From JAHRVQ01 sp963976815 (GTDB taxonomy: Bacteria; Pseudomonadota; Gammaproteobacteria; Pseudomonadales; Azotimanducaceae): a stretch of 64,000 nt of DNA. Every line of letters starts with the position of its first letter. Position 1 is the first letter of the stretch. Below, one piece after another: positions 8,470-19,500 of the stretch. The notes under the pieces are model-generated. The model searched no databases, had not been told where the DNA came from, and saw only the letters and a program-made list of their open reading frames with translations. A program made the position numbers and the translations under genes. The stretch covers positions 1 to 64,000 of the forward strand of contig CAXBLU010000007.1 in the NCBI GenBank assembly GCA_963976815.1, in the 5' to 3' direction.

Positions 8470-9294
8470 ATGCGTTTAATTACTATCACCCTACTTCTGG
8501 CACTACTCGGCGCGTGTTCAAGCGACGAAGTGGAACAGGATCTTAATGCAACAGAACTCAAATTTTATGAGTCTGCGAGCAACAGTCTTAACTCCGGCAA
8601 TTATCAAGACGCCGTTTCCAAGCTTCAGCTACTCGAAGCCAGATTTCCCTTTGGGCGATTTGCACAGCAAGCTCAACTGGAAATTGTTTACGCCTACTAT
8701 AGAAGTGGACAGCCAGAAGCGGCTCGAGCTGCCGCAGATCGTTTTGTTCGATTACACCCTCAGCATCCAAACGTCGATTACGCCTACTACCTACGGGGCA
8801 TGGCTTCTTTTGATGAAGATCAAAATTTTCTAGAAAAGTTTCTGCCACTGGATCCAGCAACTCGGGACCCCGGCGCAGCACGACGATCATTTGATGACTT
8901 TAATCTGCTGGTCAGAAGATTCCCCGATAGCCAATATGCGCCGGATGCGCAAAAACGCATGATCTACCTGCGTAACTTACTGGCAGAATATGAAGTCAAT
9001 GTGGCTCAGTACTATATCCGCCGTGGCGCGTACATTGCTGCAGCCAATCGCGGTCGCTATGTATTCGAAAACTTTCAGCAAACCCCATCGGTACCCGAAG
9101 CGCTCGCTGTTATGGTTGAAGCCTACCAACTGCTTAATATGGATGATCTGGCTGAAGAGACTCTATTGGTACTAAGCAGCAACTTCCCAGATCACCAATC
9201 TCTGACTGGACGCAAACAATTGAAAAAATCAGAGTCGGTCAAGAACCAGGAAAAGAGTTGGCTAAATATCGTTTCCTTCGGGTTGCTAGGTTAA
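8470..9294 (+). CDS. bamD: Outer-membrane assembly lipoprotein BamD
   Basis: A 274-residue lipoprotein with a signal peptide ending in the lipobox LLGAC (Cys16). The mature part contains TPR-like helices (LNSGNYQDAVSKLQLLEARFPFG... GQPEAARAAADRFVRLHP) matching BamD/ComL/YfiO, the essential Bam complex partner that helps BamA fold beta-barrel proteins into the outer membrane. Start ATG has GAGG four bases upstream. The C-terminus is slightly longer than E. coli BamD. pilS follows after 9 bases, so read-through is likely. Confidence 0.94.
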   Translation: MRLITITLLLALLGACSSDEVEQDLNATELKFYESASNSLNSGNYQDAVSKLQLLEARFPFGRFAQQAQLEIVYAYYRSGQPEAARAAADRFVRLHPQHPNVDYAYYLRGMASFDEDQNFLEKFLPLDPATRDPGAARRSFDDFNLLVRRFPDSQYAPDAQKRMIYLRNLLAEYEVNVAQYYIRRGAYIAAANRGRYVFENFQQTPSVPEALAVMVEAYQLLNMDDLAEETLLVLSSNFPDHQSLTGRKQLKKSESVKNQEKSWLNIVSFGLLG

Positions 9295-9303
9295 GCACGA
9301 ACT

Positions 9304-10917
9304 GTGGCGGTCGACACTAACGAGGAATTTGACGACCTCCATAGCCTGCAGCGCTCTACCATTCTCCGGGTCTATAACTACTACCGGATACTGATCTCGT
9401 TTCTATTTCTTTATCTCTTTTCCGATGAAAACTTTCGGGAATTTGTCGGCAACGCAAACCCTGAACTCTTTCAGGACACCATTATTATTTACCTAAGCGC
9501 CAATATTCTGATTGGCCTTGCGCTACCGCTGTTTATATCCGATAAGTTTATTTCTAAAGCCGCTCCGTCATTTGTCATCCTCACCGCCGATATCATTGCG
9601 CTCTCACTATTGATGGCTGCAAGCGGAGGCGTCGCTTCGGGACTCGGTAACTTCTTGATTTTTACCGTCGCCTTTGGCGGGGGTTTGATCTACGGCCGAA
9701 TCTCTACGGTATTACCCGCAATCGCATTTATCTTAACGATCTATACCGAATTCTATTTATTTTTCCTCGATGCAAATGAGCTCCAGAGTTTTTTCCAGGC
9801 GGGTATTCTTGGAATCGTTTACTTTGTCGCCAACATATTTTTTCAAACTCTCTCCCAGCAACTTCGACGCAGAGAAACTGAAGTCTTTACTCTGGAGCAA
9901 ATCAACCAGCTAGTTGTAGAACAGATCGGTACAGGCGTTGTCGTGGCCTCCCACGACGGCATCATCAAACTCATTAATGCAGCAGGTCGGGACCTATTAT
10001 TTCCCGGCACCCGCGAACTAAGAGAAAACACAGAGCTGCCAAGGTCGTTGAGAACTCGAATCAAGGATGGGCACACCCACAAACAAACATTCACTTTTCA
10101 CGTGGAAGACGACTCACCAGATTTGTTAGCAACCTATTCCAAAGTGAGCTCTCCTGATCCACAACTGGACACCCTGGTGTTTATCGAGGACAGCACTCTT
10201 GTACAACAACAAGCCCAGCAGTTAAAACTCGCAGCACTAGGTCGATTATCAGCAAGCATTGCCCATGAAATTCGAAACCCACTTGGTGCGATTAGCCATG
10301 CAGCGCAACTGTTGGGCGAATCCGAGAAACTGGACCGAGGCGATCTACGATTAAGCGAAATTATTCAGACCCACTGCATTCGCTTAAATAATGTTGTTGA
10401 AAATGTCTTACAGATGTCTCGACGTAAAAATGCTGAGCTCAAGACCATACATCTCAATGAATGGATAAATGGGTTTATAAGCGAGTTTAAAGCAGGATTT
10501 CCTGAATCGGCTGACATTACCGTCGAGATACCGGATCAACTGACTACCCAACTACGCTTCGACCCCCTTCACTTGTCGCAGATCCTTGGCAATCTTTGCC
10601 AGAACGGACTACGATACAGCAAGAAGAAAACAGGTGAGGCGAAACTGACAATCAGAGCAGGCGTGGAATCTGAAGTCCCGTTTATCGATGTGATGGATTA
10701 CGGCGACGGAGTGACTGAAGATCTAATACCAAACTTGTTCGAGCCGTTCTACACAACTGAAGTCACCGGCACCGGACTCGGTCTTTATCTATCAAAAGAG
10801 TTGTGTGAAGCCAACAATGCCAGGCTCAGTTATTCTAACCGCGAGGGAAGTCGGTTTCGGATATCATTTGTTCAGCGACCCACCCAACAATTCATTCACG
10901 ATACTGCAGAAAGGTAA
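9304..10917 (+). CDS. pilS: Type IV pilus sensor histidine kinase PilS
   Basis: A 537-residue membrane histidine kinase. About six transmembrane segments occupy residues 25-185, followed by a PAS-like region (about 200-300), a HisKA domain with the phospho-acceptor His321 in SIAHEIRNPLGAISHA, and a HATPase domain with N, G1 and G2 boxes (NLCQNGLRYS, DYGDGV, GTGLGL). In Pseudomonas PilS senses pilin in the inner membrane and controls PilR to adjust pilin transcription. GTG start; the ribosome binding site is weak, possibly coupled to bamD. pilR begins two bases after the stop. Confidence 0.93.
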   Translation: MAVDTNEEFDDLHSLQRSTILRVYNYYRILISFLFLYLFSDENFREFVGNANPELFQDTIIIYLSANILIGLALPLFISDKFISKAAPSFVILTADIIALSLLMAASGGVASGLGNFLIFTVAFGGGLIYGRISTVLPAIAFILTIYTEFYLFFLDANELQSFFQAGILGIVYFVANIFFQTLSQQLRRRETEVFTLEQINQLVVEQIGTGVVVASHDGIIKLINAAGRDLLFPGTRELRENTELPRSLRTRIKDGHTHKQTFTFHVEDDSPDLLATYSKVSSPDPQLDTLVFIEDSTLVQQQAQQLKLAALGRLSASIAHEIRNPLGAISHAAQLLGESEKLDRGDLRLSEIIQTHCIRLNNVVENVLQMSRRKNAELKTIHLNEWINGFISEFKAGFPESADITVEIPDQLTTQLRFDPLHLSQILGNLCQNGLRYSKKKTGEAKLTIRAGVESEVPFIDVMDYGDGVTEDLIPNLFEPFYTTEVTGTGLGLYLSKELCEANNARLSYSNREGSRFRISFVQRPTQQFIHDTAER

Positions 10918-10919
10918 TC

Positions 10920-12383
10920 ATGGATTCAAAGCGCGCTCTAATTGTTGACGACGAGCCGGACATTCGCGAGCTGTTGGAAATTACCCTTGGCCGAATGGAT
11001 ATTGACACGCTCGCCGCCGCGGACCTGTCTAGCGCATTAAAGTTGCTGAGTGAGGAGACTTTTGATTTCTGTCTCACAGACATGAACCTACCTGACGGGA
11101 ATGGAATAGAACTTGTCCAGCATATATCGGATAACTATCCACAACTACCTGTAGCGATGATCACCGCCCACGGGAATATGGAAAGCGCCGTGGAAGCATT
11201 GAAGGCCGGCGCATTTGACTTTGTCTCAAAACCACTCAATCTGGATTTGCTTCGTAAACTGGTCGACACCGCACTCAATCTGAAGCCCCTCGCTCCGAGC
11301 GAGGACAGTGATGGAGATCTGGGATTAACAGGCAACACACCTGCTATGCAGGCGCTTCGCAAACAAATTACTAAGCTCGCGCGTAGCCAGGCACCAATCT
11401 ACATTAGCGGCGAATCAGGAAGCGGCAAAGAACTGGTGGCTCGAATGATCCACGAAATGGGCCCCCATGGGAACGCACCATTTATTCCTGTTAACTGTGG
11501 CGCAATCCCCAGCGAGTTAATGGAAAGTGAATTTTTTGGCCATGTAAAAGGAAGCTTCACCGGCGCTGCAACCGACAAAGAGGGCCTATTTCAAGCTGCA
11601 AATGGAGGAACTCTATTTTTAGATGAGGTGGCTGACTTACCCTTAGCCATGCAGGTCAAATTGCTCCGGGGCATCCAGGAGAAAGCAATTCGCCCGGTCG
11701 GCGGCCAACAGGAAGTATCCGTGGATGTGCGAATATTAAGTGCGACCCATAAGGACCTAACCATTGAAGTCGAGAAGGATAGATTTCGGCAGGACCTCTA
11801 CTATCGCATCAATGTCATAGAACTCAAGGTCCCAAGCTTAAGGGAGCGTCTAGATGATGTTCCGGAACTCGCAGCTGAACTGCTCAATCGAATATCAACG
11901 GACTACAAATCAACACCGCCAGAGATTCACCCAGATGCAATGGAAAGACTTAAAAGCTACCATTTCCCTGGAAACGTTCGAGAGCTAACCAACATTCTTG
12001 AACGTGCTTTTACTCTGTGCGAGGACAACATAATTCGCGCCGAAGATCTTAGCTTATCCCCGGCTGAGGCCCTGCCAACTACTAAGCCTGAACAACCAAA
12101 GGCTAGCCCGGATCCCGCAACTACCAGTGGTAATAGCGATGGCATCAATAACAGCGATGACGCCGATGAGACCGCAAGTGACGAACAGTCGGAGAATGAA
12201 AGCAACGGTCAGGCACTACCGGAAGATGCAGACAATCTAGAGTCCTACCTGGAAGGTATCGAAAAAAACGTCATTGTAGAGGCCCTTGAAGCGACCCGTT
12301 GGAACAAGACAGCGGCCGCAAAAAAGCTGGGGATCACTTTTCGAGCCCTGCGTTATCGATTGAAGAAGCTTGGGCTCGAATAG
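10920..12383 (+). CDS. pilR: Sigma-54-dependent response regulator PilR
   Basis: A 487-residue NtrC-family regulator: receiver domain (residues 1-120, phospho-acceptor Asp54 in LTDMNLPDGNG), AAA+ domain (about 140-370; Walker A GESGSGKE, sigma-54 contact loop GSFTGA rather than GAFTGA, Walker B LFLDEVADLP) and a C-terminal Fis-type helix-turn-helix (NKTAAAKKLGITFRALRYRLKKLG). Between AAA+ and HTH is an unusually long acidic, Ser/Asn-rich linker (about 385-440). Predicted to activate type IV pilin transcription with RpoN when phosphorylated by PilS. Confidence 0.95.
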   Translation: MDSKRALIVDDEPDIRELLEITLGRMDIDTLAAADLSSALKLLSEETFDFCLTDMNLPDGNGIELVQHISDNYPQLPVAMITAHGNMESAVEALKAGAFDFVSKPLNLDLLRKLVDTALNLKPLAPSEDSDGDLGLTGNTPAMQALRKQITKLARSQAPIYISGESGSGKELVARMIHEMGPHGNAPFIPVNCGAIPSELMESEFFGHVKGSFTGAATDKEGLFQAANGGTLFLDEVADLPLAMQVKLLRGIQEKAIRPVGGQQEVSVDVRILSATHKDLTIEVEKDRFRQDLYYRINVIELKVPSLRERLDDVPELAAELLNRISTDYKSTPPEIHPDAMERLKSYHFPGNVRELTNILERAFTLCEDNIIRAEDLSLSPAEALPTTKPEQPKASPDPATTSGNSDGINNSDDADETASDEQSENESNGQALPEDADNLESYLEGIEKNVIVEALEATRWNKTAAAKKLGITFRALRYRLKKLGLE

Positions 12384-12406
12384 CGTTTTTGTTTTAAGTC
12401 GTACAG

Positions 12407-12434
12407 CTTAGATAGTACATCTTAGATAGTACAT
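12407..12434. repeat. Two perfect 14-bp tandem repeats between pilR and fimT-like gene
   Basis: CTTAGATAGTACAT occurs twice head-to-tail (12407-12420 and 12421-12434), 100 bases before the FimT-like gene. Function unknown; similar short tandem arrays of different sequence occur before other genes in the window. Confidence 0.85.
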
Positions 12435-12533
12435 CGCACATCCACATAGTCCTACACAGCCTTCAGACCTGGCTTACAGTCAGCTAGCGAATTCCACAGC
12501 ATGATCTACTGCTCAATCAACTGAGCTGGCGGA

Positions 12534-13091
12534 ATGAAAACTCAAGGACTCACCCTTGTTGAATTAGTCGCAACACTTGCCATCATTGGCATTCTCCTCG
12601 GTCTGGTTTTCCCATCGGCAAACAAAATTTATGCTCGAAGTGAAGCCACTACCAGCATCAACTGGATAATCACCGCCGTAAACTATACAAGGCACGCGGC
12701 TATCAGCTTTCGCACCATGGCAACCCTATGCCCAAAAGACCCCGACAAATTGTTGTGTGGCGGTAAATGGCATGACGATCTAATGGTATTTGCGGATTTG
12801 AATCAGGATGGTCAATTTAACGGTGATGACTATTTGCTACAAAAAATAAACAGCCAAAAAGTGACGGGGACGTTAAAGTGGCGGTCATTTCGGAATCGCC
12901 AATATCTACAATTGACTAGAATGGGCTATACCAACTTCCAGAATGGTAATTTTGTTTATTGCCCAGACAACCAGGATCTTGAGCTAGCCAGACAAATTGT
13001 CATTAACGTCCAAGGTCGCGCCAGGGTGGTTCATTCCCGGAATGAGGCGGGTGTTCGAACAGATCGCAAGGGCAAGCCACTTCGTTGTTAG
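12534..13091 (+). CDS. FimT/GspH-family type IV pilus pseudopilin
   Basis: A 185-residue prepilin-like protein. The type III signal is short: MKTQG followed by LTLVELVATLAIIGILLGL, giving the G/L cleavage site and Glu at +5 needed for prepilin peptidase and pilus assembly. The remainder matches the GspH/FimT layout, a beta-rich C-terminal head with cysteines (CPKDPDKLLC, YCPDNQ, C-terminal Cys). It follows pilR and points toward the pilY2 end of the minor-pilin operon. The position corresponds to fimT of Pseudomonas; FimT proteins can bind DNA and help uptake in competent bacteria, but this cannot be inferred from sequence alone. Confidence 0.85.
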   Translation: MKTQGLTLVELVATLAIIGILLGLVFPSANKIYARSEATTSINWIITAVNYTRHAAISFRTMATLCPKDPDKLLCGGKWHDDLMVFADLNQDGQFNGDDYLLQKINSQKVTGTLKWRSFRNRQYLQLTRMGYTNFQNGNFVYCPDNQDLELARQIVINVQGRARVVHSRNEAGVRTDRKGKPLRC

Positions 13092-13130
13092 AACAGTTTC
13101 ATTCGCCGTTAAGGCTAGTAGTGCAACCTA

Positions 13131-13529
13131 TTAATGTTGTTCTGACGATTCAATTTGGGTCAATTGATTACCAATTCGATCCCCCGCTGGAGATTGGAAA
13201 TAGAGCACCTCCACGTCCATTCCAGCCGAGAGCATCTCAAGAGAACCATAATTTACGCCTAACAATTTCACAATAAGGGGGTCTGCTTCTGTCGCAGGTC
13301 CAAAGTGGTATAGATGACCACCGATAATCGCCGCCCGCCCCGCGAGATCAATTGCCTCAATAGTCCCGGTGGTGGTTCTTTCCGGCACAGCGTCTTCGAT
13401 GGAATCTAATATCGCTTCAAAATCCATGCGAGAGGCATTCTGAACTAGCTCAGATTGAAGATCCTCTTCCGCTACAACACTTTGTCCTGCTGACAACAAT
13501 AGTAACAAAAACAAATATGCAAACTTCAT
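13131..13529 (-). CDS. PilY2-like small periplasmic pilus-operon protein
   Basis: A 132-residue protein with a clear Sec signal peptide (MKFAYLFLLLLLSAGQSVVA), a short helical segment and a small beta-domain (TGTIEAIDLAGRAAIIGGHLYHFG... VEVLYFQ). The size, secretion signal and place directly after pilY1 correspond to PilY2 of Pseudomonas; sequence recognition is weak, so the name rests mainly on context. Start ATG at 13529 has AGGAT seven bases upstream; the pilY1 stop is 9 bases before it. Exact role unknown. Confidence 0.7.
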   Translation of the reverse strand: MKFAYLFLLLLLSAGQSVVAEEDLQSELVQNASRMDFEAILDSIEDAVPERTTTGTIEAIDLAGRAAIIGGHLYHFGPATEADPLIVKLLGVNYGSLEMLSAGMDVEVLYFQSPAGDRIGNQLTQIESSEQH

Positions 13530-13538
13530 AACGCCATC

Positions 13539-16500
13539 CTATTCAATTGAGTCAAGTTCTTTCCAGGATAGGCGACCTGTATTCTCGCCACCGCTGGTAT
13601 TCGTCTTGGTGGAATCGAGAGACTTGTCACTCAACTGAGTAATCCGCTTGTCTTCGATAAACGACGAGTCCGTTGGTACAGCATCTTCAAATCGAGTACC
13701 AGCGACAACCAGGCCGTCAACTTCATCTCCATCATCAAACGCCCCATCATTGTCCAGGTCAAAAATACCTCGATTACCCAGGCAGTTAGTACCACCAGTA
13801 CCTGGGCAGAAGGACAGAGCAAACCCACCGGCAATGTCGACACAGCTTGTATCACTTCTGGGAATCACGCTGTTTACAAATGCAAGGCCACCACGAAGCT
13901 GAATGTTTCGAATCGCACGTTCACCCGGAAACTCCGGATCGTCAAGCAGCTGATTGCCGTTGACCGCTACAGCGTCCAAATGGTTATACCAGCCCTTCTT
14001 ACCTTCAACGATTGAGTAATCCACTTCGTTATTCGTCAGTGCTCGAACATTGCCAAAGTCTGAATCAAACAAATTGATAAATCTCTGCTGGACCAGATCA
14101 TCCACGTCTAGAAGCTCCGGCGACAATCGGTCCCAGAGACCATAGATAGACTGTATGTCTTTATTTCGACCATCGGGAACTGTGATGTAGGAGCCAGTCG
14201 CGAATATCACGATAAACCCATCATTCTCAGTTGGGTGAGCAGTGACAATCGGTTGCGTTGTAATGGGCTGTAATGTGACATCACCTTCACTATCAACATA
14301 GCTCGCCTCAAATATCTTGGTGAAACTCCAATCATCAAAATCGTCGGACGTAAGGTCAAAGCGGAAGAAATTACCGAAGCTATCACCGGCGTAGGCGTAA
14401 TCAAGCGTACCGTTGCCATCAACATCAATACCGCGGGGCGTACCGAGACCATTCGGGAATCCGTCCTGAACGCCAAAGCCCGTGTCAATTTTAACAAAAT
14501 CCTGCTGACCAATACATTCGGCGGGCAATGGACCATTTAACGTTTCATTGTGAATCATATCGGGATGACACCAGGTGCCATCAACGCCTTCATCAATAAA
14601 CAGTACGAATAGCTTCGCGATGCCGGCGGTGGAATTGAAGCCGTTGCCGAACATTGATACCCAAATCTGTTCGTCGTTGGAGTCTTTCAGATTACTCATC
14701 GCAATTGTGGGCACGCTGAAAGAATAACCAAGATCTTTGACCGGTTGAGGGGTATCTTGCAAATCCTCACGCTGCTGTAAACTTCCATCAAGCAATGGAT
14801 TACCGTCTGAATCTGTAGGATAAGTGTCATCCTCTTCGGTAAATTCCCACAGCACCACGTCAGAGGCTGTGCTTTCTGCCAGTTTGGTTGGATCTGTGAC
14901 ATTTAACGCGAAGTACGCTTTTGCACCTGCACCGTGACCACCAATTAAGAATGTAATCCACTCTTTATCTCCATCATTATCTGAGTCCATGTAAACATCG
15001 TTTACAGCCGGTGTCAGGTCGACAAAGAATTTGTGCTCATACTCAAAATCAAGCAGGTTAGTGAGGTTTCGGCTAAATGCACCTAGCAACAGATTGTTAG
15101 GAACATAGCCGAACACTTCAGCCCCGTCAAAAGCAGACATACCGTGTAACATACCGTCGTTTGAGGACACGTAGATGACCTCATCACGGTCTGCATTTGT
15201 CGATCTAAAACTAGAGTACAAGTCGGTTTGGGGGAATGGCGATTGATCACGCCCTACACGATTTGGCGCGCCAACAAATACTGGCGTTGAGTGGACAATA
15301 TCACCCAGACGGCCTTCAATTGCGGGGCGTTCCCGGAAGTTTCCAACAGGGCGTTCGTTGGCCGAATCACCTCGAAGGTAATTCACTCGCTGCGTCACTT
15401 CAGAATTCTTCTGGGCTTCACTCGCACCTAGATTAGAAATAAACACGTTACGTTGATCCGTGTTAAGAGTCCCCGGACGGAACGCAATACCCATTGAACT
15501 AATATCGTCGTAGGTAATGATTTCTCTCTCGTCAGGATCGATATTGTCCAGAGCTTCTGCAGAACTCCAGACAGGTTCTTCTAGCAAACCATCGTCCGTC
15601 AGACTCTGAGCTATAAGATCACCTGTGTTGATTTTGGTGTTGTAAAAGGCGCGGAAGATCAAGGTGTCTTCCTGGATTTCCTGTGAGTTAAAACTCACCG
15701 CCGATGCTGCACCGCTACCTTGAGAAAACTCTTCAAAGGCTTCGACCAGTTCATCCGCCAGGTTGACGGCATTGCTAGCATCTAGATATTCACCGCGACC
15801 ATTATAAGCGGCGTGGCGCACATCATCGGTTTTACGAATGTCTGAAGAGAATGGGTTACCCCAGTTAAAGCCTGTTGCATAGTTAACCGGCTCAGCATCC
15901 ACCAGACCTTTAACACCAAACCCAACGGTATAGGTTGTCATGTGTTGGTGCATGATTTCATTGTTGCTGTTTTCGAAGGCATCGTCCGCGGCTAAGGCGC
16001 GATCTCGTGCGGTAGTGGGTACCTCATCATTAATATCCGGATGCAGGTCTCGCTCGTAGTAGAGCATTGCAACATCCGCAAGTGTAGTCGAATCCGACCC
16101 GGCAAAAGCGCCACCATCGAAGTTGGTGTTATTGTCGGCGTCGGAGTTCCCCGTTGATGGGCTAGAACCATTCCAGGTTCCATCCGTGATCAGCAGTGTA
16201 AAGTTCTGCTGACAGTTGCCATCCGGTGCAGGGAGGATTGGACAATTCGGATTACCTGCAGATGTCTCACTACTACTATCGAAGATGTCATTCGACTTAC
16301 ACTCAAAGTAGCGCCCTGCGTCCCGCAAAGAGCGACGCAATGGCGTACCACCACTACTGTTAGTCGCATAAATCGCGTCCAACAAATCAGCCTTAGCACC
16401 AGTTCGCTCCGAGGTATTCATCGAAACTACAGGTAGGATATTGCTTTCACTGTTCAGCTTCGCGTATCCAACCCGTAGGTTTTCAGCGTTACCCACAACC

Positions 16501-19500
16501 ACCCCCAATGCGGCTTTTGCTGTGAATTCACGACTCCGATAATAAGTAAACCAGTTTGCGAAGTTTTGAATTTCCTCAGCATAAGTACAAGAAGTACTCG
16601 TAGTCTTACAATCTGTCCGCTTGACGCCTCGTGGGTACAAGGTGCCATCGTCACGGATTTCAATCAACTCACCTTCCGAACATCCGAGCACTCGGTTTGT
16701 TAGGCAATCGGAATTTTCATTTGCTGGCGAAGGTGTTGCATCTAGCGCCCCATCGCTGTCAAGGTCGGTCCACTCGTAATATCTTGGGATGTAAAAGTTG
16801 TTGACAGATACCTGCTGAAATCCTGAGCCACCGGTACAGGTAGTACTGTAAGACTTACATCGTCCTTTTCTATATTTCGTACACCTCGTTTCACAGACCC
16901 GAGGCTCTGTAATCACCGCCCGTCCGGTAAAGTTGATCGTCGATGTGAGATTTGTCGTGGGTGAAGACGACAATGGATTGTGTCGCGCTGCAGTCGGCGA
17001 GCTGTTAGGAAATTCGACGTCGTTTGTATCAAGACCTTCCCAGGGTTTGTAACGAATCGAAGGGCTATAATAAACCGTGTTGAAGTCTGAGTTACGCAAT
17101 CTCCATAAGCCTTCGTTTGGTGCGTCAGATTCTGCAGGGGCGATGTAAGTATCATTACCCGCTGTGGCTTTATTCACATAGTAAAGTGAATGGCCAGTAG
17201 AAACCTGATAAAGCCCACTATCACCGTCGGACATAATATCCCAGGCCATGGAGCCGGAGTCATCGTTAACAATCAGTACGTTAGGCTCAGGTCCAATAGG
17301 AAGTTCCAGAGGCGTTTCCGCCAGCTGGTAATCAAACTGAACCGCCCCATCACTAGAACCTTCTGGTGCGCCTTCGAGTGGTGCAATCTGAATAGACACA
17401 GTTCCTGGTGCACAGTGGTCAGCATCCCCAGGCGTTGGCGTGTCACAGACTTCAAAACCGAAGCTGTCGTCGCCGGAGAAGGTCGCGTCAGGTCGATAGT
17501 TAAAGGCGCCATCATCGGTAAACGGCGCAAACAACTGACCATGATCTGTAACCGCACCGGCAAAATAGAAGTACAAGCGGTCGGGTTGTGGATCGGTCGG
17601 TAGCGGATTACAAGTGATGAGTAGTGGATCACACCCTTTTCCATCTATATGGGTGTTATCCAGATCTCTGACAAAATTCTTTAATCCATCCTCTTCCGAT
17701 ACAGCCAAATCGTCAGCCTGCTCCATCGTAATTACTATGACCTCGTCTACAACCGGCGCATCGTTAACAGGTAAAACGTTAATTGTTACCGTGGCGCAGC
17801 GAGGATCATTGGGCGGATTGAACGGCGCCTCGTCAGCCGGAGCAGAATCTTCTATACAATAGGTGAACGAGTCTTCGCCGTTGAAATTAATTCTGGGCTT
17901 GTACGCAATTGCGGTATTGGAAATACCGTCGCCTGAGACTGATATATTGCCTCGTTGTCCATCAATACAGTCAAAGTGCGCGCAGCTCACCTCACCATTA
18001 ATTTCTATCGTGAAGTCGCCTGTGTCGTTCGGGTCCGCAAGTCTCGTGGTGGAGACGTACGCCTGATCGGCACCGGTTGAGTCAACGATCAACTGTCCGG
18101 CACTGATGACAATCGCGGGTACGTCACCTTGATAATCATTTTCGATCACATCAAAGAAGATGACAGGGTCATCTTCGTTGATCACCAGCTCAGGAAAATC
18201 GTTGTAGTGATCGTCCTCCGCTGCGGGTTGGTCATCGCCTATCCCATTCACGGTTACTCGGAAGCTCGCCTCGTCAAACAGTGGAATCGCGGCAGCTGGA
18301 TTTTCTGGTGGTCGCCCCAGGTCCGTGGCACGTACCGTAATCTCGACCAGCCCGTGAGCATCGTCAAATATGTCCAATGTGATGGTGGGGTCTGTGGTCG
18401 TCACCACAAGCGTTCGAGCCTCACCATCTGGCGAATCATCGCTCACAACGTTCAGTCCGGTCTCATCAATCATTGGAGTCTGAACAAACTCGTTCGCCGT
18501 ATCCGTAATTGTGAGCTGGTAAGTAACCGTTTCATCACCGGAGGTATCATCTTCCTTATCTAGATCAATAAATGCCGCAGCAAGGTTGATTAGAATATCT
18601 CCGGAGTCTTCATCAATGTCGTAGTTTGAAAAACTGCCAATCTGATAAGTCGGCGCATCATTCACTGATGTCACAGTAACAACCAAGGCAAGCTCAACGG
18701 ATGCAATATTGCCATTTGGATCTGCCGTATCTGTCGCACGAAGCGTCAAGGTTGAAGACCCATAGTCGTTTTGCCCACTAAACAAACTCAGGTCACCGCT
18801 GGCGAGATTATATTGAACAACCGCAGGATTAGTATTTGATACCACGCTAAAGATTAACGAATCGTTGTCTTCCAATGTATTTGAGTCGAGCAATCCATCC
18901 GCATCAATATCAAGATCCTTAAAGAGATCATTCAGGATCACAGTGTAGGCCACACCAACGGAAGGATACTGGTCCTCCTCGAAGCTAACCCCACTTGCTT
19001 CAATTGCAATACCCGCCGCACTGAGTTCGGGCTCGTTATCATTTCTTGGGTTGATTGTGATGTTTATGGTGCCTTCATTGGCGCTTGGCGTATCTCCGTC
19101 TGTCACTCTATAGGTCGCAGTGCCGAAGAATTTTTCTGTGGTCACCTCGGTTGTAGTAACAAACGTTGCTGAACCATCACCGTTAACCGTTAAAGAACCA
19201 ATCGCAAGCCCATCAACTTCCACGTCAAAGGGGACTCCTACCAGGCCAACGTCGCCATTCACTTCGCTAACAAACAATGTTTGAGCCGGTTCGTCGAGAT
19301 CAATATCGTTATCTACAATAGTAAAATTAACGGTTTCCTGCTCATTAACGCTAACACTGTCATCAACAGCCTCGGGCACATTATCATCTATGCCATTGAG
19401 ATTGATTGTAATCGTGGCGTCGTCAGACAAGCTCGGCAGACCAGAATCGTTTGCTGTTACTGTGACGAGGAACTGTTGTGTTGTTTCAAAATCGAGCTGG

